Shown here one piece after another: positions 19,682 to 28,245 of a stretch of 61,837 nucleotides of DNA. The stretch is from Sporosarcina sp. E16_8. GTDB lineage: Bacteria > Bacillota > Bacilli > Bacillales_A > Planococcaceae. Position numbers and translations under genes: made by a program. The notes under the pieces are model-generated. The model was not told where the DNA came from and did not search any database. It saw only the letters and a program-made list of their open reading frames with translations. Every line of letters starts with the position of its first letter. Position 1 is the first letter of the stretch. The DNA is taken from positions 1 through 61,837 of the forward strand of contig NZ_JADPRZ010000016.1 in the NCBI RefSeq assembly GCF_017347095.1, in the 5' to 3' direction.

Positions 19682-20665
19682 TTGGATACTGGAACACATA
19701 TTGTTATGGGTGTCGCACTTGGTGGCCTCGCTCTGGCGGACCCTGTCGTTTTAGCTGATAGTTCGACAATGAGCGCCGTGGTTGCAAGTGTTATTGTCGG
19801 CTCACTTATCCCGGATATCGATACCGTATTAAAATTAAGAAATAACGCTGTCTACATACGGCATCACAGAGGGATTACACATTCGATTCCCGCGGTATTA
19901 TTATGGCCGCTACTTATTACAATACTCATGTCATTTTTCGTCCCACAAGCCAGCTTCATACATGTATGGGCGTGGACCTTTTTAGCCGTTTTTCTACATG
20001 TCTTCGTCGATATATTCAATTCCTATGGCACACAGGCATTACGACCTTTTTCCAACAAGTGGGTTGCAATTGGCGTCATTAACACATTCGATCCGATTAT
20101 TTTCATATTGCATGCCGTCGCGATAATTATTTGGGCAATGGGGGCAAATCCGGTCTATACGATTTTGACGACATACGTAATAATCTTCTTTTATTATTTA
20201 TTGCGCTTTGCGATCAAATCAGCCGTTAAAAAAGCCGTCTTCAATACGGTCCCTGATGCGACGAAAATCATTATCGCACCAACAATGCGTTTCTTCCAAT
20301 GGAGAATAGCTGCTTCTTCAAAGGAGTGCCATTATGTTGGACGTGCTTATGGCAGGTCCGTTAATATTTACGACCGCTTTGAACGGGAACCTATGCCGAA
20401 GACCCCTGAAATTGATGTGGCCATGAGTGATAAAAACATCAAAGCGTTCACATCATTTTCTCCCATTTACAGATGGTCTGTCACCAACATCGGCGACATC
20501 TGTGAAGTGCGCTTAGTCGATCTTCGTTACCGAAGCAAAGGCTATTACCCATTTGTTGCGGTTGCACATATTGACAAGGAACTTAACGTCATAAATTCAT
20601 ATACAGGATGGATTTTCTCTGAGGACAAGTTACAAAAGAAACTCAACTTTGCGCCCAACTCTTAA
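19682..20665 (+). CDS. yfhP: YfhP/YdjM-type membrane-bound metal-dependent hydrolase
   Basis: A 327-residue protein of the LexA-binding/YdjM membrane-hydrolase family. Conserved polar residues DIDT (about residue 48) and HHRGITHS (about 62-69) sit among at least four hydrophobic helices (residues 30-180). The C-terminal 130 residues are soluble. The start is TTG, with AAAGGAG 7 nt upstream. B. subtilis YfhP also lies next to mutY, and it is reported as a regulator of a nearby membrane gene there; whether that applies here is unknown. Confidence 0.85.
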   Translation: MDTGTHIVMGVALGGLALADPVVLADSSTMSAVVASVIVGSLIPDIDTVLKLRNNAVYIRHHRGITHSIPAVLLWPLLITILMSFFVPQASFIHVWAWTFLAVFLHVFVDIFNSYGTQALRPFSNKWVAIGVINTFDPIIFILHAVAIIIWAMGANPVYTILTTYVIIFFYYLLRFAIKSAVKKAVFNTVPDATKIIIAPTMRFFQWRIAASSKECHYVGRAYGRSVNIYDRFEREPMPKTPEIDVAMSDKNIKAFTSFSPIYRWSVTNIGDICEVRLVDLRYRSKGYYPFVAVAHIDKELNVINSYTGWIFSEDKLQKKLNFAPNS

Positions 20666-20699
20666 TATGAAGGTAAGTAAATACAAGTTTTTCTACATG

Positions 20700-20948
20700 G
20701 ATCGATGTCTAGACTCCAGTCATCAGCCTCTCGGCCCACACAAAGTGGGTCATGCGGGGAGGAATTGAACTTCATCCCTCCTTGTCGCGACAGGATACCG
20801 CTATCCTAAGTTGCCTTCCACTGGCGCTTCATTTCTTAAGTTAAAGGCCCTCTACGTACAGGACGTACTAGTCCCGACGTTGCCACAAGACGTGGCGAAT
20901 ATATCCCTCCAGCGCTTGTCGGGTCTACCAAGGCGCTTGCGCTTTTCT
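20700..20948 (-). repeat. AAAAGCG...GTCTAGAC family repeat, copy 6 (long mosaic)
   Basis: Read on the minus strand it begins AAAAGCGCAAGCGCCTTGGT, runs through GACCCGACAAGCGCTGGAGG, modules GAAGGCAACTTAGGATAGCG, CCTGTCGCGACAAGGAGGGA and TGACCCACTTTGTGTGGGCC, and ends CTGGAGTCTAGACATCG. The modules match those of the 15.7-16.2 kb array in a different combination. It fills the gap between yfhP and yfhH. Confidence 0.75.
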
Positions 20949-21280
20949 TATTTGCCTTCTTTTACGGACTTCAGCATGGCAATCGGTAACGCCTCATCTG
21001 CACGTTCGCCGCCTAGTCTGTAACCCCAAGCAAAACGGCCTTTTAAATAGTCGACTTGAAAAAACATACCTTCGTCTCCGTCAATTCGGTACATTTCACC
21101 AGGAACAATTGTACTTGGGTCAATTAGGTAGGATTGCGCCATAACCATTTTCCGTTGGTAGACTGCAAACTCATTAAGGATGCCCAATTGTTCGGCTTTG
21201 CGTGCTTTTTCACGCAGCCGGCCTATTTCTGTACGTAATTCATGTTCAGTCATTGCACTATATTTTTTTTCAATCTCCAT
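20948..21280 (-). CDS. yfhH: YfhH family protein
   Basis: A 110-residue soluble protein: a helical N-terminal half (EIEKKYSAMTEHELRTEIGR and REKARKAEQLG) followed by a small beta-barrel-like segment (PGEMYRIDGDEGMFFQVDYL). Function unknown. The frame runs to 21304, but the ATG at 21280 is about 10 nt from AAGGAG and gives the N-terminus typical of the family. It overlaps the end of recX by 11 nt, so the two are probably translated from one mRNA, as in B. subtilis. Confidence 0.85.
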   Translation of the reverse strand: MEIEKKYSAMTEHELRTEIGRLREKARKAEQLGILNEFAVYQRKMVMAQSYLIDPSTIVPGEMYRIDGDEGMFFQVDYLKGRFAWGYRLGGERADEALPIAMLKSVKEGK

Positions 21281-22091
21281 CTTCTTCATTCTCCTTCTTA
21301 TCAATGAAATGATCTATTCGCTCAAACGGAATTCCTTTTTGATACATCGCCTGTTTCACTTTATTTTTCAAGTCTCGTCCACTAAACTTTGAACTATAGC
21401 GACGCCAAGCTTTCTCTCCGATTGAATCGGCGATAGCTGTCCATTCATCTTCTTCGCGCTCAAAGTTAATATTTGCAAGCGCTTGTTTAATAAGATCAAA
21501 TGAATACCCTTTTCGAAGCAATGCATTCTGGATTTTTTGTTTTAATTGAGATGGAGTCACGGAAGGATTTGCATTTGCTGCCTTCTCCGCGAGTTTCGTT
21601 GCGATTTTAAGCTGTTCATCTTCCGAATAGGTTTCAAGCACTTTGATCTGTAATTCCTTCCCTATCCCTTTTTTTTGCATCTCTTGCTGAATTGCTTTTG
21701 GGCCTTTAGTGGATGAATTTTTCCGTGTTTGAAGAAGTGCCTCTGAATAGGTTTCATCATTTAGAAATCCAAGGCTTTTCAACTTCACAAGTGCTTCTAA
21801 TACAATTGCTTCCCCATATCCCAATTCCAAAAGTTTTTTCTTCACTTCAAATTCACTGCGCATTCTGAAACCAAGATAATGGAGTGCCCGGTTAAATGCT
21901 TTCCGGATTTCGTCTTCATAGACCATCTCGTCAATCGACCAGTCTTCAAGAGACATCCCTTTCGTTAGACCGAATTTAACAAGCACCGATTCGTGGACAC
22001 TGTATGCATACTTTTCATCCAGGAATATATTGTATCGTTCGTGATCTTTTTTCTGTTGTGATATTTTAGTAATTATAGGCACTTTTAACAC
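21270..22091 (-). CDS. recX: Recombination regulator RecX
   Basis: A 273-residue RecX protein, which modulates RecA filaments. It is built of repeated three-helix units; visible conserved pieces are ALHYLGFRMRSEFEVKKKL, LKSLGFLNDETYSEALLQTR, GPKAIQQEMQKKGI and GYSFDLIKQAL. The length fits the long Bacillus type (about 264 aa). GGGGAGGCGTGTTAAAAGTG lies at the start. It is divergent from yfhF, as in B. subtilis. Confidence 0.92.
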   Translation of the reverse strand: MLKVPIITKISQQKKDHERYNIFLDEKYAYSVHESVLVKFGLTKGMSLEDWSIDEMVYEDEIRKAFNRALHYLGFRMRSEFEVKKKLLELGYGEAIVLEALVKLKSLGFLNDETYSEALLQTRKNSSTKGPKAIQQEMQKKGIGKELQIKVLETYSEDEQLKIATKLAEKAANANPSVTPSQLKQKIQNALLRKGYSFDLIKQALANINFEREEDEWTAIADSIGEKAWRRYSSKFSGRDLKNKVKQAMYQKGIPFERIDHFIDKKENEEDGD

Positions 22092-22190
22092 GCCTCCCCT
22101 GCTTACTATTTAGTATACATGTTCCGTCCTTGCGCTTCAGCTTAATTGGTTCCAATATAGGGTATAGAATCCTAATGGGGGTGTCGGAAA

Positions 22191-23099
22191 ATGAAAATCG
22201 TCATTGCAGGTGGGTCTGGTTTCGCCGGACAGAAATTAACGGATACTTTATTGAATGAAGGACATGAAATCATCATTTTATCCAGAAAAGATAGTAAGGT
22301 AGATGGCAACATAAAATACGTGAAATGGCTTCAGGAAGGTACCTATCCAGAAAACGAAATTATTTCAGCCGATGCCTTTGTCAACCTTGCCGGTGTATCC
22401 ATCAACGAGGGGCGTTGGACCGCGGAACATCGCAAACAAATTTATGCTAGCCGAATGGAAGCGACCGATGAATTACTGCGAATCATCTCCGCTTTGCAAA
22501 CAAAACCGGCTGTACTTGTCAACGCTAGTGCAATTGGTATTTATCCCGCATCAGAAGACAATGTATATACAGAAGAATCACTGGACTATGCGGATGACTT
22601 TCTAGGTCAGACTGTAACGGATTGGGAAAAGAAAGCGGCATCAGTGGAATCTGAAGGTATACGGGTCGTGTTTATGAGATTTGGAGTCATACTCGGAAAA
22701 AATGGCGGAGCATTGCCGCTTATGGTATTGCCGTACAAATTATTTGCGGGCGGAACTGTCGGCTCAGGAAATCAGTGGGTATCTTGGGTGCATATAGAAG
22801 ATGTTGCACGTGCAATCACATTTACAATTGGCAATAAAAGCATAGACGGACCTGTAAACGTCACGTCGCCCTTTCCAAAACGAATGAAATACTTCGGTAA
22901 AACAATCGGTTCAGTGTTACATAGACCACACTGGATACCAGTTCCTTCATTCGTAATGAAAATAGTGCTTGGTAAAAAAAGCGCGCTTGTTCTAGAAGGA
23001 CAGCATGTCTTACCAGAAAAGTTACTAAACAGCGGCTTTACATTTCATTTTCCGACGCTAGAGTCTGCACTAAATGATTTGTATACTAAAGACGTATAG
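22191..23099 (+). CDS. yfhF: TIGR01777-type epimerase (YfhF, SDR superfamily)
   Basis: A 302-residue extended SDR of the SDR39U1 group. The nucleotide-binding motif is MKIVIAGGSGFAGQKL at the N-terminus. NLAGVSINEGRWT and NASAIGIYPASED include the active-site region, and a DUF1731-type C-terminal piece begins near PVNVTSPFPKRMKYF. The substrate is unknown throughout the family. It is divergent from recX with about 100 bp between, the same order as in B. subtilis. Confidence 0.88.
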   Translation: MKIVIAGGSGFAGQKLTDTLLNEGHEIIILSRKDSKVDGNIKYVKWLQEGTYPENEIISADAFVNLAGVSINEGRWTAEHRKQIYASRMEATDELLRIISALQTKPAVLVNASAIGIYPASEDNVYTEESLDYADDFLGQTVTDWEKKAASVESEGIRVVFMRFGVILGKNGGALPLMVLPYKLFAGGTVGSGNQWVSWVHIEDVARAITFTIGNKSIDGPVNVTSPFPKRMKYFGKTIGSVLHRPHWIPVPSFVMKIVLGKKSALVLEGQHVLPEKLLNSGFTFHFPTLESALNDLYTKDV

Positions 23100-23147
23100 T
23101 TCGGCTTCATCTGCGCATCCTACCCTAAAAGGAAAGGTGCGTTTTTG

Positions 23148-23951
23148 ATGATAAAAAAACATGGGCCAGGTATTTTATTGGCAACTTTTATCGTAATGGT
23201 AGGATTTGTTTTCAATCCATTTTCAGCTAAGGCGGATGAATTTCATTGGGGCTTCAAGAAAGCTGCAGGAGGGATCCAACCTAGTGCTGGCGCTGCACTT
23301 GATTCAATGCTCGACAAACATGGGGCCATTTATAAAGGTAAGCCAGACGAAAAGATTGTCTATTTGACGTTCGATAACGGTTATGAAAACGGCTATACAG
23401 CAAGTATTTTAGATACATTAAAAAAAGAAGACGCTCCCGCGACATTCTTTCTCACAGGGCATTACTTGAAAAGTGCTCTCCCCCTCGTCAAACGGATGAT
23501 TGCGGAAGGTCATGGAATCGGCAACCATACGTATGGACACCCGAACTTGGCCAATCTATCCGAACAAAGAATGGAAGAAGAATGGACCAAATTCGACAAG
23601 CTATTGAATGAAGTAACCGGGATCAAACGGACATACTACACAAGGCCCCCCGAAGGCGTGTTCAATGACAAAGTACTCGCCAAAGGTAACGAACTGGGAT
23701 ACAGGCACATTTTTTGGTCAGTCGCATTCATTGACTGGTACGCCGATAAACCCAAAGGTCGTGACTTTGCATATGGTGAACTAATGAAGCAGCTTCATCC
23801 TGGCGCCGTCATTCTAATGCACACGGTTTCACCTGATAACGCACAAGCTTTACCATCCTTTATCCAAGATGCCAAGAAAGCGGGTTATACTTTCCAGACG
23901 CTTGACGACCTTGTTTTAGAATATGAAAACGTTAACTCCATATTAAGATGA
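23148..23951 (+). CDS. pdaA: Delta-lactam-biosynthetic de-N-acetylase PdaA
   Basis: A 267-residue secreted polysaccharide deacetylase that removes the N-acetyl group from muramic acid so that muramic delta-lactam can form in spore cortex, which germination enzymes recognise. It has an N-terminal signal segment (residues 6-28, ending SAKADEF), the metal motif YLTFDNGYENGYT, the HxxxH-type GNHTYGHPN and the segment YTRPPEGVF, where I recall an Arg instead of Glu in B. subtilis. The start ATG at 23148 follows GGAAAGGTG; a TTG one codon earlier is less likely. The stop lies 11 nt before a dispersed element. Confidence 0.93.
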   Translation: MIKKHGPGILLATFIVMVGFVFNPFSAKADEFHWGFKKAAGGIQPSAGAALDSMLDKHGAIYKGKPDEKIVYLTFDNGYENGYTASILDTLKKEDAPATFFLTGHYLKSALPLVKRMIAEGHGIGNHTYGHPNLANLSEQRMEEEWTKFDKLLNEVTGIKRTYYTRPPEGVFNDKVLAKGNELGYRHIFWSVAFIDWYADKPKGRDFAYGELMKQLHPGAVILMHTVSPDNAQALPSFIQDAKKAGYTFQTLDDLVLEYENVNSILR

Positions 23952-23962
23952 TCAGTCAAGAA

Positions 23963-24086
23963 TGTTGATTAACCATTTATTTGAATAAAATACTGGTGAG
24001 AAGGGCTTAATGACCTTATTTTTTCGGCCCGCTATCGGCTAACTATTCATGACAGATTTACTGAGGGTCCTAGTGTGGCTAGAATG
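23963..24086 (+). repeat. TGTTGATTAACC element, copy A (after pdaA)
   Basis: Begins TGTTGATTAACCATTTAT 11 nt after the pdaA stop. It continues with CTGGTGAGAAGGGCTTAATG, CGGCTAACTATTCATGACAG and TTTACTGAGGGTCCTAG. The copy at 34031-34192 is closely similar over its whole length and lies the same way after motB. A shorter match lies after the S66 peptidase at 52275. On the opposite strand a short frame reads IKPFSPVFYSNKWLINILD, also partly shared with copy B. Confidence 0.8.
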
Positions 24087-24600
24087 TTGAAGTGAAAAGT
24101 GCAGTTTATTTGGAAGAAAAGAATAGTTGACATTCTATAGAAAGTGTCAGTGCCCGAAGATGCAATTTCGGGCACCTTTGCACGTTATACAATGCGTTCC
24201 TTGCTCACTTTTAGTAAAGATTATGCATCTAATTCATGAGATGTCTTATAGAATGTGACAGTTCTTTAAAATAAAAAAGATAAAAACCATAGAGAAAGTA
24301 TCAGCCGCCAAAATTGTATCTTGGGCGGCTTTTCTCCAGGTAAGAAGCATACAATTCTTTCGTCCCAAAAAGCTTCAGCACTTCGTGTACTTATGCTTTT
24401 AAAGCGCGACGGATGAAGGACCACCATACGAGTACTGGAAAAACTGTGTAGGGATGCGACAAAACCGCATCCCTACACATCCAGACATCCCGGTAATCGT
24501 ATAGAAGTCATTCAATCCAAAGCCCAACTATACAAGTAGCGGACAGGGGGCGATCAAGTTAGTTACTGATTACTTTTGGTAAATAAACAGACATGATGAT
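24087..24600. other. Gene-free stretch with three hairpins, possible decayed mobile DNA
   Basis: No intact gene is seen. Two stems follow similar lead sequences: TATAGAAAGTGTCAG then GTGCCCGAA/TTCGGGCAC (24150-24175), and CATAGAGAAAGTATCAG then AGCCGCC/GGCGGCT (24303-24330) with a T-run. A third, perfect 13-bp stem GTGTAGGGATGCG/CGCATCCCTACAC lies at 24446-24478. After it, a short frame ending SGQGAIKLVTDYFW looks like the tail of a broken gene; I cannot name it. Confidence 0.4.
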
Positions 24601-24638
24601 CAGAAATAGCAAAAGCGTCCATTATTGGATGCTTTTTC

Positions 24639-25817
24639 TTATGCTGCAATTGGGCGTTGTTTCAGCTTCCCAATAAAAGACACGAGGAATAACACAGCCA
24701 AAAACAGTGAAATAAGTAGCAGGAAACTGAATCCGGCGTCAAATTCAAGAAAAAGTCCACCCAGAAACGGCCCGGTCAAACTCCCTAAACTAAAGAAAAT
24801 CCCGCATAACAGGTTCCCAGTCGGCAACAAATGCTTCGGTGTTAAATCGGACATGTACGAAATACCGAGTGAAAAAATAGAACCCGAAAAAAGTCCAGCA
24901 ATGAAAAACATAGCTATAACAGCAGTCGTAGATGTTTCAACAGTACTTGCGATGAAAAACGAGATAGACCCACCTCCTAGTGCGACAAGAAAGACCGGGC
25001 TTCTTCCAATCTTGTCCGATAGCATCCCGAGAGGTAACTGCGAAATAATCCCCCCTACGGAAAATGTAGCTAGAATAATTGTTACAGATGTAAATTCAAC
25101 GCCGTTTCTGAGCGCATACACTGGATACATCGCATTTAGTGTAGATTCTAGAAAACCGTATCCAAATGGTCCAAGAAAAGCGAGCCAAGCAACAGCCATC
25201 GTCCCATTGAACCGTGCGGAAAGTCTTTCATTACCAGACTTCCCTTTCATAATATCTGGAAAGTCGTTTTTCAGCATAAAGACCAACGACCACGCAAGCA
25301 TGCACAGTATTCCGGAGACTATGAACGGTAAACCTTCAAACACAATGACGAGCGGAGCGAATAATGGACCTGCCGCAAATCCGACGCCGAATGACAAACC
25401 ATAAATCGCAATATTGCGTCCTAACCTTTGTTGCGGCGAAAAACTTGTAATCCATGTTTGAGTTGAAAAATGAAGTGCATGATCTCCGATGCCAATAAAT
25501 AACCTTAGCACGTACCAAAACACGACACTTTTCCATAGCGGGAACAGTAGCAGCGATATAAAAACAAGCATGCCGCCCACAATGATAATTGGCTTATAGC
25601 CAAAACGACGGAGCGGTGCCTCCATAAAAGGTGAAACGAGTAACGTTCCTATGTATAAACCCGTGGCATTCAAACCATTCATCGAACTCGAAATGCCATC
25701 CTTTTCGAAGATGGCCGAAATAAGCGGCAACAGCATGCCTTGTGAAAATCCAGAAATCGATACAATAATAACAAGTATCCAAAAACGGCGCTTCTCTAGT
25801 TGTGAAAAAGCATCCAT
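24639..25817 (-). CDS. MFS transporter
   Basis: A 392-residue major facilitator with twelve predicted transmembrane helices. The A-like loop motif between helices 2 and 3 is APLRRFGYKP and its repeat in the second half is GMLSDKIGRSPVF. The substrate is unknown; the general shape is drug-efflux-like and resembles B. subtilis YfkF or YfhI, which I cannot separate by eye. GTGGAGGAG precedes the ATG. The gene is preceded on its own strand by a terminator-like hairpin and a 450-bp gene-free leader region. Confidence 0.88.
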   Translation of the reverse strand: MDAFSQLEKRRFWILVIIVSISGFSQGMLLPLISAIFEKDGISSSMNGLNATGLYIGTLLVSPFMEAPLRRFGYKPIIIVGGMLVFISLLLFPLWKSVVFWYVLRLFIGIGDHALHFSTQTWITSFSPQQRLGRNIAIYGLSFGVGFAAGPLFAPLVIVFEGLPFIVSGILCMLAWSLVFMLKNDFPDIMKGKSGNERLSARFNGTMAVAWLAFLGPFGYGFLESTLNAMYPVYALRNGVEFTSVTIILATFSVGGIISQLPLGMLSDKIGRSPVFLVALGGGSISFFIASTVETSTTAVIAMFFIAGLFSGSIFSLGISYMSDLTPKHLLPTGNLLCGIFFSLGSLTGPFLGGLFLEFDAGFSFLLLISLFLAVLFLVSFIGKLKQRPIAA

Positions 25818-25881
25818 GTTTCCAACACTCCTCCACTTGAAGATCCTTGTTTGATTTTAGCACAAGAAAACGACGAAAACG

Positions 25882-25938
25882 AAAAAAAACATAAAGGCCC
25901 AGTCCATATCTGTTTGTCAGATTACGGCTGAGCCTTTA
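25882..25938 (-). terminator. Terminator or attenuator upstream of the MFS gene
   Basis: On the minus strand TAAAGGCTCAG pairs with CTGGGCCTTTA (one mismatch), followed by TGTTTTTTTTCG. It lies 65 bp before the MFS start and in its orientation, so it would end a transcript coming from the gene-free region at 25.94-26.28 kb. Confidence 0.7.
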
Positions 25939-26290
25939 CGTATGAATTGAACCTTCACTTTCCATCTGCATAAGTCGTATTAGTCTCCTGGCACACTGCC
26001 AGCGGACACTTACGAATCCCCTCCTTCTAAAATTCTTCCTCTTCGTCTTTTACCTGTTCCCGCTACCTTTCTATATTTTTTAGCTTAACTCTCACTTTTA
26101 CATTCCAGCTAGTACTGACGCTGTCTGCATTCGGTTTGAGACTTCACCTCCACAGGACTAAATTTGGGTATAACGATACCTACATAGTTGAGCTTTCTCC
26201 TTTATAATTAAAGTTCTCAACCTCCTTAGTTTTCGTTTTGTTTACCCTTACTGCCATCCTCCCTTTCGTTTGATTAAATGAATCATAGCA
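25939..26290 (-). other. Purine-rich gene-free region, possible leader or small RNA
   Basis: No known gene or riboswitch is recognised. On the minus strand the sequence is purine-rich, with several Shine-Dalgarno-like GGAGG or GGAGGTG runs and only very short frames: a 25-codon ATG frame beginning MAVRVNKTKTKEVE, with its GGGAGG touching the ATG, and shorter ones. It contains a stem CTGGCAGTGTGCCAG and ends in a strong terminator. Either a regulatory leader, a small RNA or a decayed gene is possible. Confidence 0.35.
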
Positions 26291-26416
26291 TATAGTTTTT
26301 GTATTGTAAAGATTATGTTAAAAAGAATATTCAATTATTATAAAGGTTCTATTCCCCTTCATTGATAAAATACGTTTTTTCGTTTACGATTACACTAATG
26401 AAAAGAGGTGTACGGA

Positions 26417-26593
26417 TTGGATAAAGGACAAAAAAACGGTCATGTTGAAGGATTAAAAACACGGCTTCATCAATTTCTAGAAACGCTTGATACAATTGAA
26501 CCAGAAACTGCAGACCTTCAGGAAATCGATCAGCTAATCAGCTTGCTAGACGACCTTGAAGAACAGATGGAAAAAATCAAATCAGATAAGTAA
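26417..26593 (+). CDS. SE1561 family small protein
   Basis: A 58-residue charged, helical protein resembling the uncharacterised SE1561 family of Bacillales. It has a predicted coiled coil over EIDQLISLLDDLEEQMEKI. The start is taken as TTG at 26417, since AGAGGTG lies 6 nt upstream; the GTG at 26408 is part of that ribosome-binding site. It sits 28 bp before the fumarase gene, in the same direction, and may be co-transcribed. Function unknown. Confidence 0.75.
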   Translation: MDKGQKNGHVEGLKTRLHQFLETLDTIEPETADLQEIDQLISLLDDLEEQMEKIKSDK

Positions 26594-26621
26594 CAAGCAA
26601 TAACTAAGGGGGAATTCGAGA

Positions 26622-28163
26622 ATGTACATAGAACAACTTGAAAAAAGCATGTATGATCTCATTTGCGAAACGTCAACAAATCTTCCGAAAGATGTGCGCC
26701 GAAAAATCCTTGCAGCAAAGGAATTAGAAGATGCTGGTACACGTGCAGCAATGAGTCTTGATACGATTACAAAAAATATCAATATGGCCGACGAAAAAAT
26801 GTCGCCAATCTGCCAGGATACCGGCATGCCGACGTTCAAAATCAAAACACCAGTCGGAGTGAACCAGATTGAGATTAAAGCCGCGATTAAGCGTGCGATT
26901 GTTCAAGCTACAAAAGACACTAAACTCCGCCCGAACTCCGTCGACTCACTGACAGGGGAAAATAGTGGAGATAACCTTGGTACAGGTGTTCCAGTCGTAA
27001 AATTCGAACAATGGGAACAAGATCATATCGAAGTGAAACTGATTCTAAAAGGCGGTGGCTGTGAGAATAAAAACATTCAATATAGCCTGCCAGCGGAACT
27101 GGATGGACTTGGCCGTGCGGGACGCGATCTTGATGGCATCCGTAAATGTATTTTACACTCTGTATATCAAGCCCAAGGGCAAGGGTGTTCTGCAGGTTTC
27201 ATCGGCGTCGGAATCGGCGGAGACCGAGCTTCAGGCTATGAACTTGCGAAAGACCAACTTTTCCGCGAAGTTGATGATCTAAATCCGAATCCAAAACTTG
27301 CAGAACTTGAAGAATATACCTTGGAATCAGCAAACAAACTCGGCATCGGAACAATGGGCTTCGGGGGCGAAGTTACCCTTCTTGGCTGTAAAATTGGCGT
27401 CATGCACCGTATCCCTGCAAGCTTCTATGTTTCTGTAGCGTATAACTGCTGGGCATACCGCCGCATGGCTGTCGATATCGATGCTGGATCTGGTGAAATT
27501 ACGAACTGGCATTACAATGATGGTGAAAAAATTGCTTTTGCACAAGATGATACTAATCAAAATGAGGCGAAACAAACCGCACGTACTGTCGAGCTCACTG
27601 CCCCGATTTCAGAAGAACAGATCCGTGATTTGAATGTCGGTGATGTTGTCAAAATCAGCGGAATGATGTATACAGGTCGTGATGCAATCCATAAATATTT
27701 ATCAGAAAATGACTCACCTATCGACCTTGATGGACAAATCATTTATCATTGCGGCCCAGTTGTGATGAAAAATGAAGATGGCAGTTATGAAATCAAAGCT
27801 GCGGGACCCACAACATCAGCCCGTGAAGAACCGTATCAAGGCGACATCATGAAGAAATTCGGAGTTCGTGCTGTTATAGGTAAAGGCGGAATGGGTCCGA
27901 AAACGTTGGCCGCTTTAGAAGAACATGGCGGTGTCTACTTGAACGCAATCGGCGGCGCTGCACAGTATTATGCCGACTGTATTAAGGCAGTCGAAGGTGT
28001 TGACCTTCTTCAATTTGGTATTCCTGAAGCAATGTGGCATCTGCGAGTTAAAGACTTCACTGCAGTTGTTACGATGGACTCCCACGGCAACAGCTTGCAT
28101 GCCGATGTCGACAAGTCTTCACTTGAAAAACTGTCTCAGTTTAAAGAGAAAGTATTTAGCTAA
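26622..28163 (+). CDS. fumA: Class I fumarate hydratase (Fe-S)
   Basis: A 513-residue oxygen-sensitive [4Fe-4S] hydro-lyase interconverting fumarate and malate in the TCA cycle. The N-terminal alpha part carries SPICQDTGMPTF and GGGCENKN, cluster-ligand regions, with a third cysteine near LLGCKIGVMHR. The C-terminal beta part carries GPTTSAREEPYQGD and GKGGMGPKT, substrate-binding loops. Both halves are fused in one chain, as in E. coli FumA/B. GGGGGAATTCGAG precedes the start. B. subtilis uses the unrelated class II enzyme CitG; whether this genome also has one cannot be told here. Confidence 0.93.
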   Translation: MYIEQLEKSMYDLICETSTNLPKDVRRKILAAKELEDAGTRAAMSLDTITKNINMADEKMSPICQDTGMPTFKIKTPVGVNQIEIKAAIKRAIVQATKDTKLRPNSVDSLTGENSGDNLGTGVPVVKFEQWEQDHIEVKLILKGGGCENKNIQYSLPAELDGLGRAGRDLDGIRKCILHSVYQAQGQGCSAGFIGVGIGGDRASGYELAKDQLFREVDDLNPNPKLAELEEYTLESANKLGIGTMGFGGEVTLLGCKIGVMHRIPASFYVSVAYNCWAYRRMAVDIDAGSGEITNWHYNDGEKIAFAQDDTNQNEAKQTARTVELTAPISEEQIRDLNVGDVVKISGMMYTGRDAIHKYLSENDSPIDLDGQIIYHCGPVVMKNEDGSYEIKAAGPTTSAREEPYQGDIMKKFGVRAVIGKGGMGPKTLAALEEHGGVYLNAIGGAAQYYADCIKAVEGVDLLQFGIPEAMWHLRVKDFTAVVTMDSHGNSLHADVDKSSLEKLSQFKEKVFS

Positions 28164-28170
28164 TTGAGTA

Positions 28171-28217
28171 AGGCATCTTATGTCGGAGTAATTCCCGGTA
28201 TAAGATGCCTTTTTTTA
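28171..28217 (+). terminator. Fumarase terminator
   Basis: GGCATCTTAT pairs with ATAAGATGCC around a 19-nt loop, followed by T7. It begins 8 bp after the stop codon. Confidence 0.92.
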
Positions 28218-28245
28218 TTAGAAGTGTATTAATAGTTCGCGAAGT

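Noticed and set aside
24625..25404. Long plus-strand open frame (259 codons).
   Set aside because: It is antisense to the MFS transporter, has no ribosome-binding site, and its translation is an uncharacteristic Pro/Ser/Asn-rich shadow.
25970..26000. TAATACGACT on the minus strand, resembling a T7 RNA polymerase promoter.
   Set aside because: Only the first ten bases match, the remainder of the 17-bp consensus does not follow, and no phage genes are nearby.
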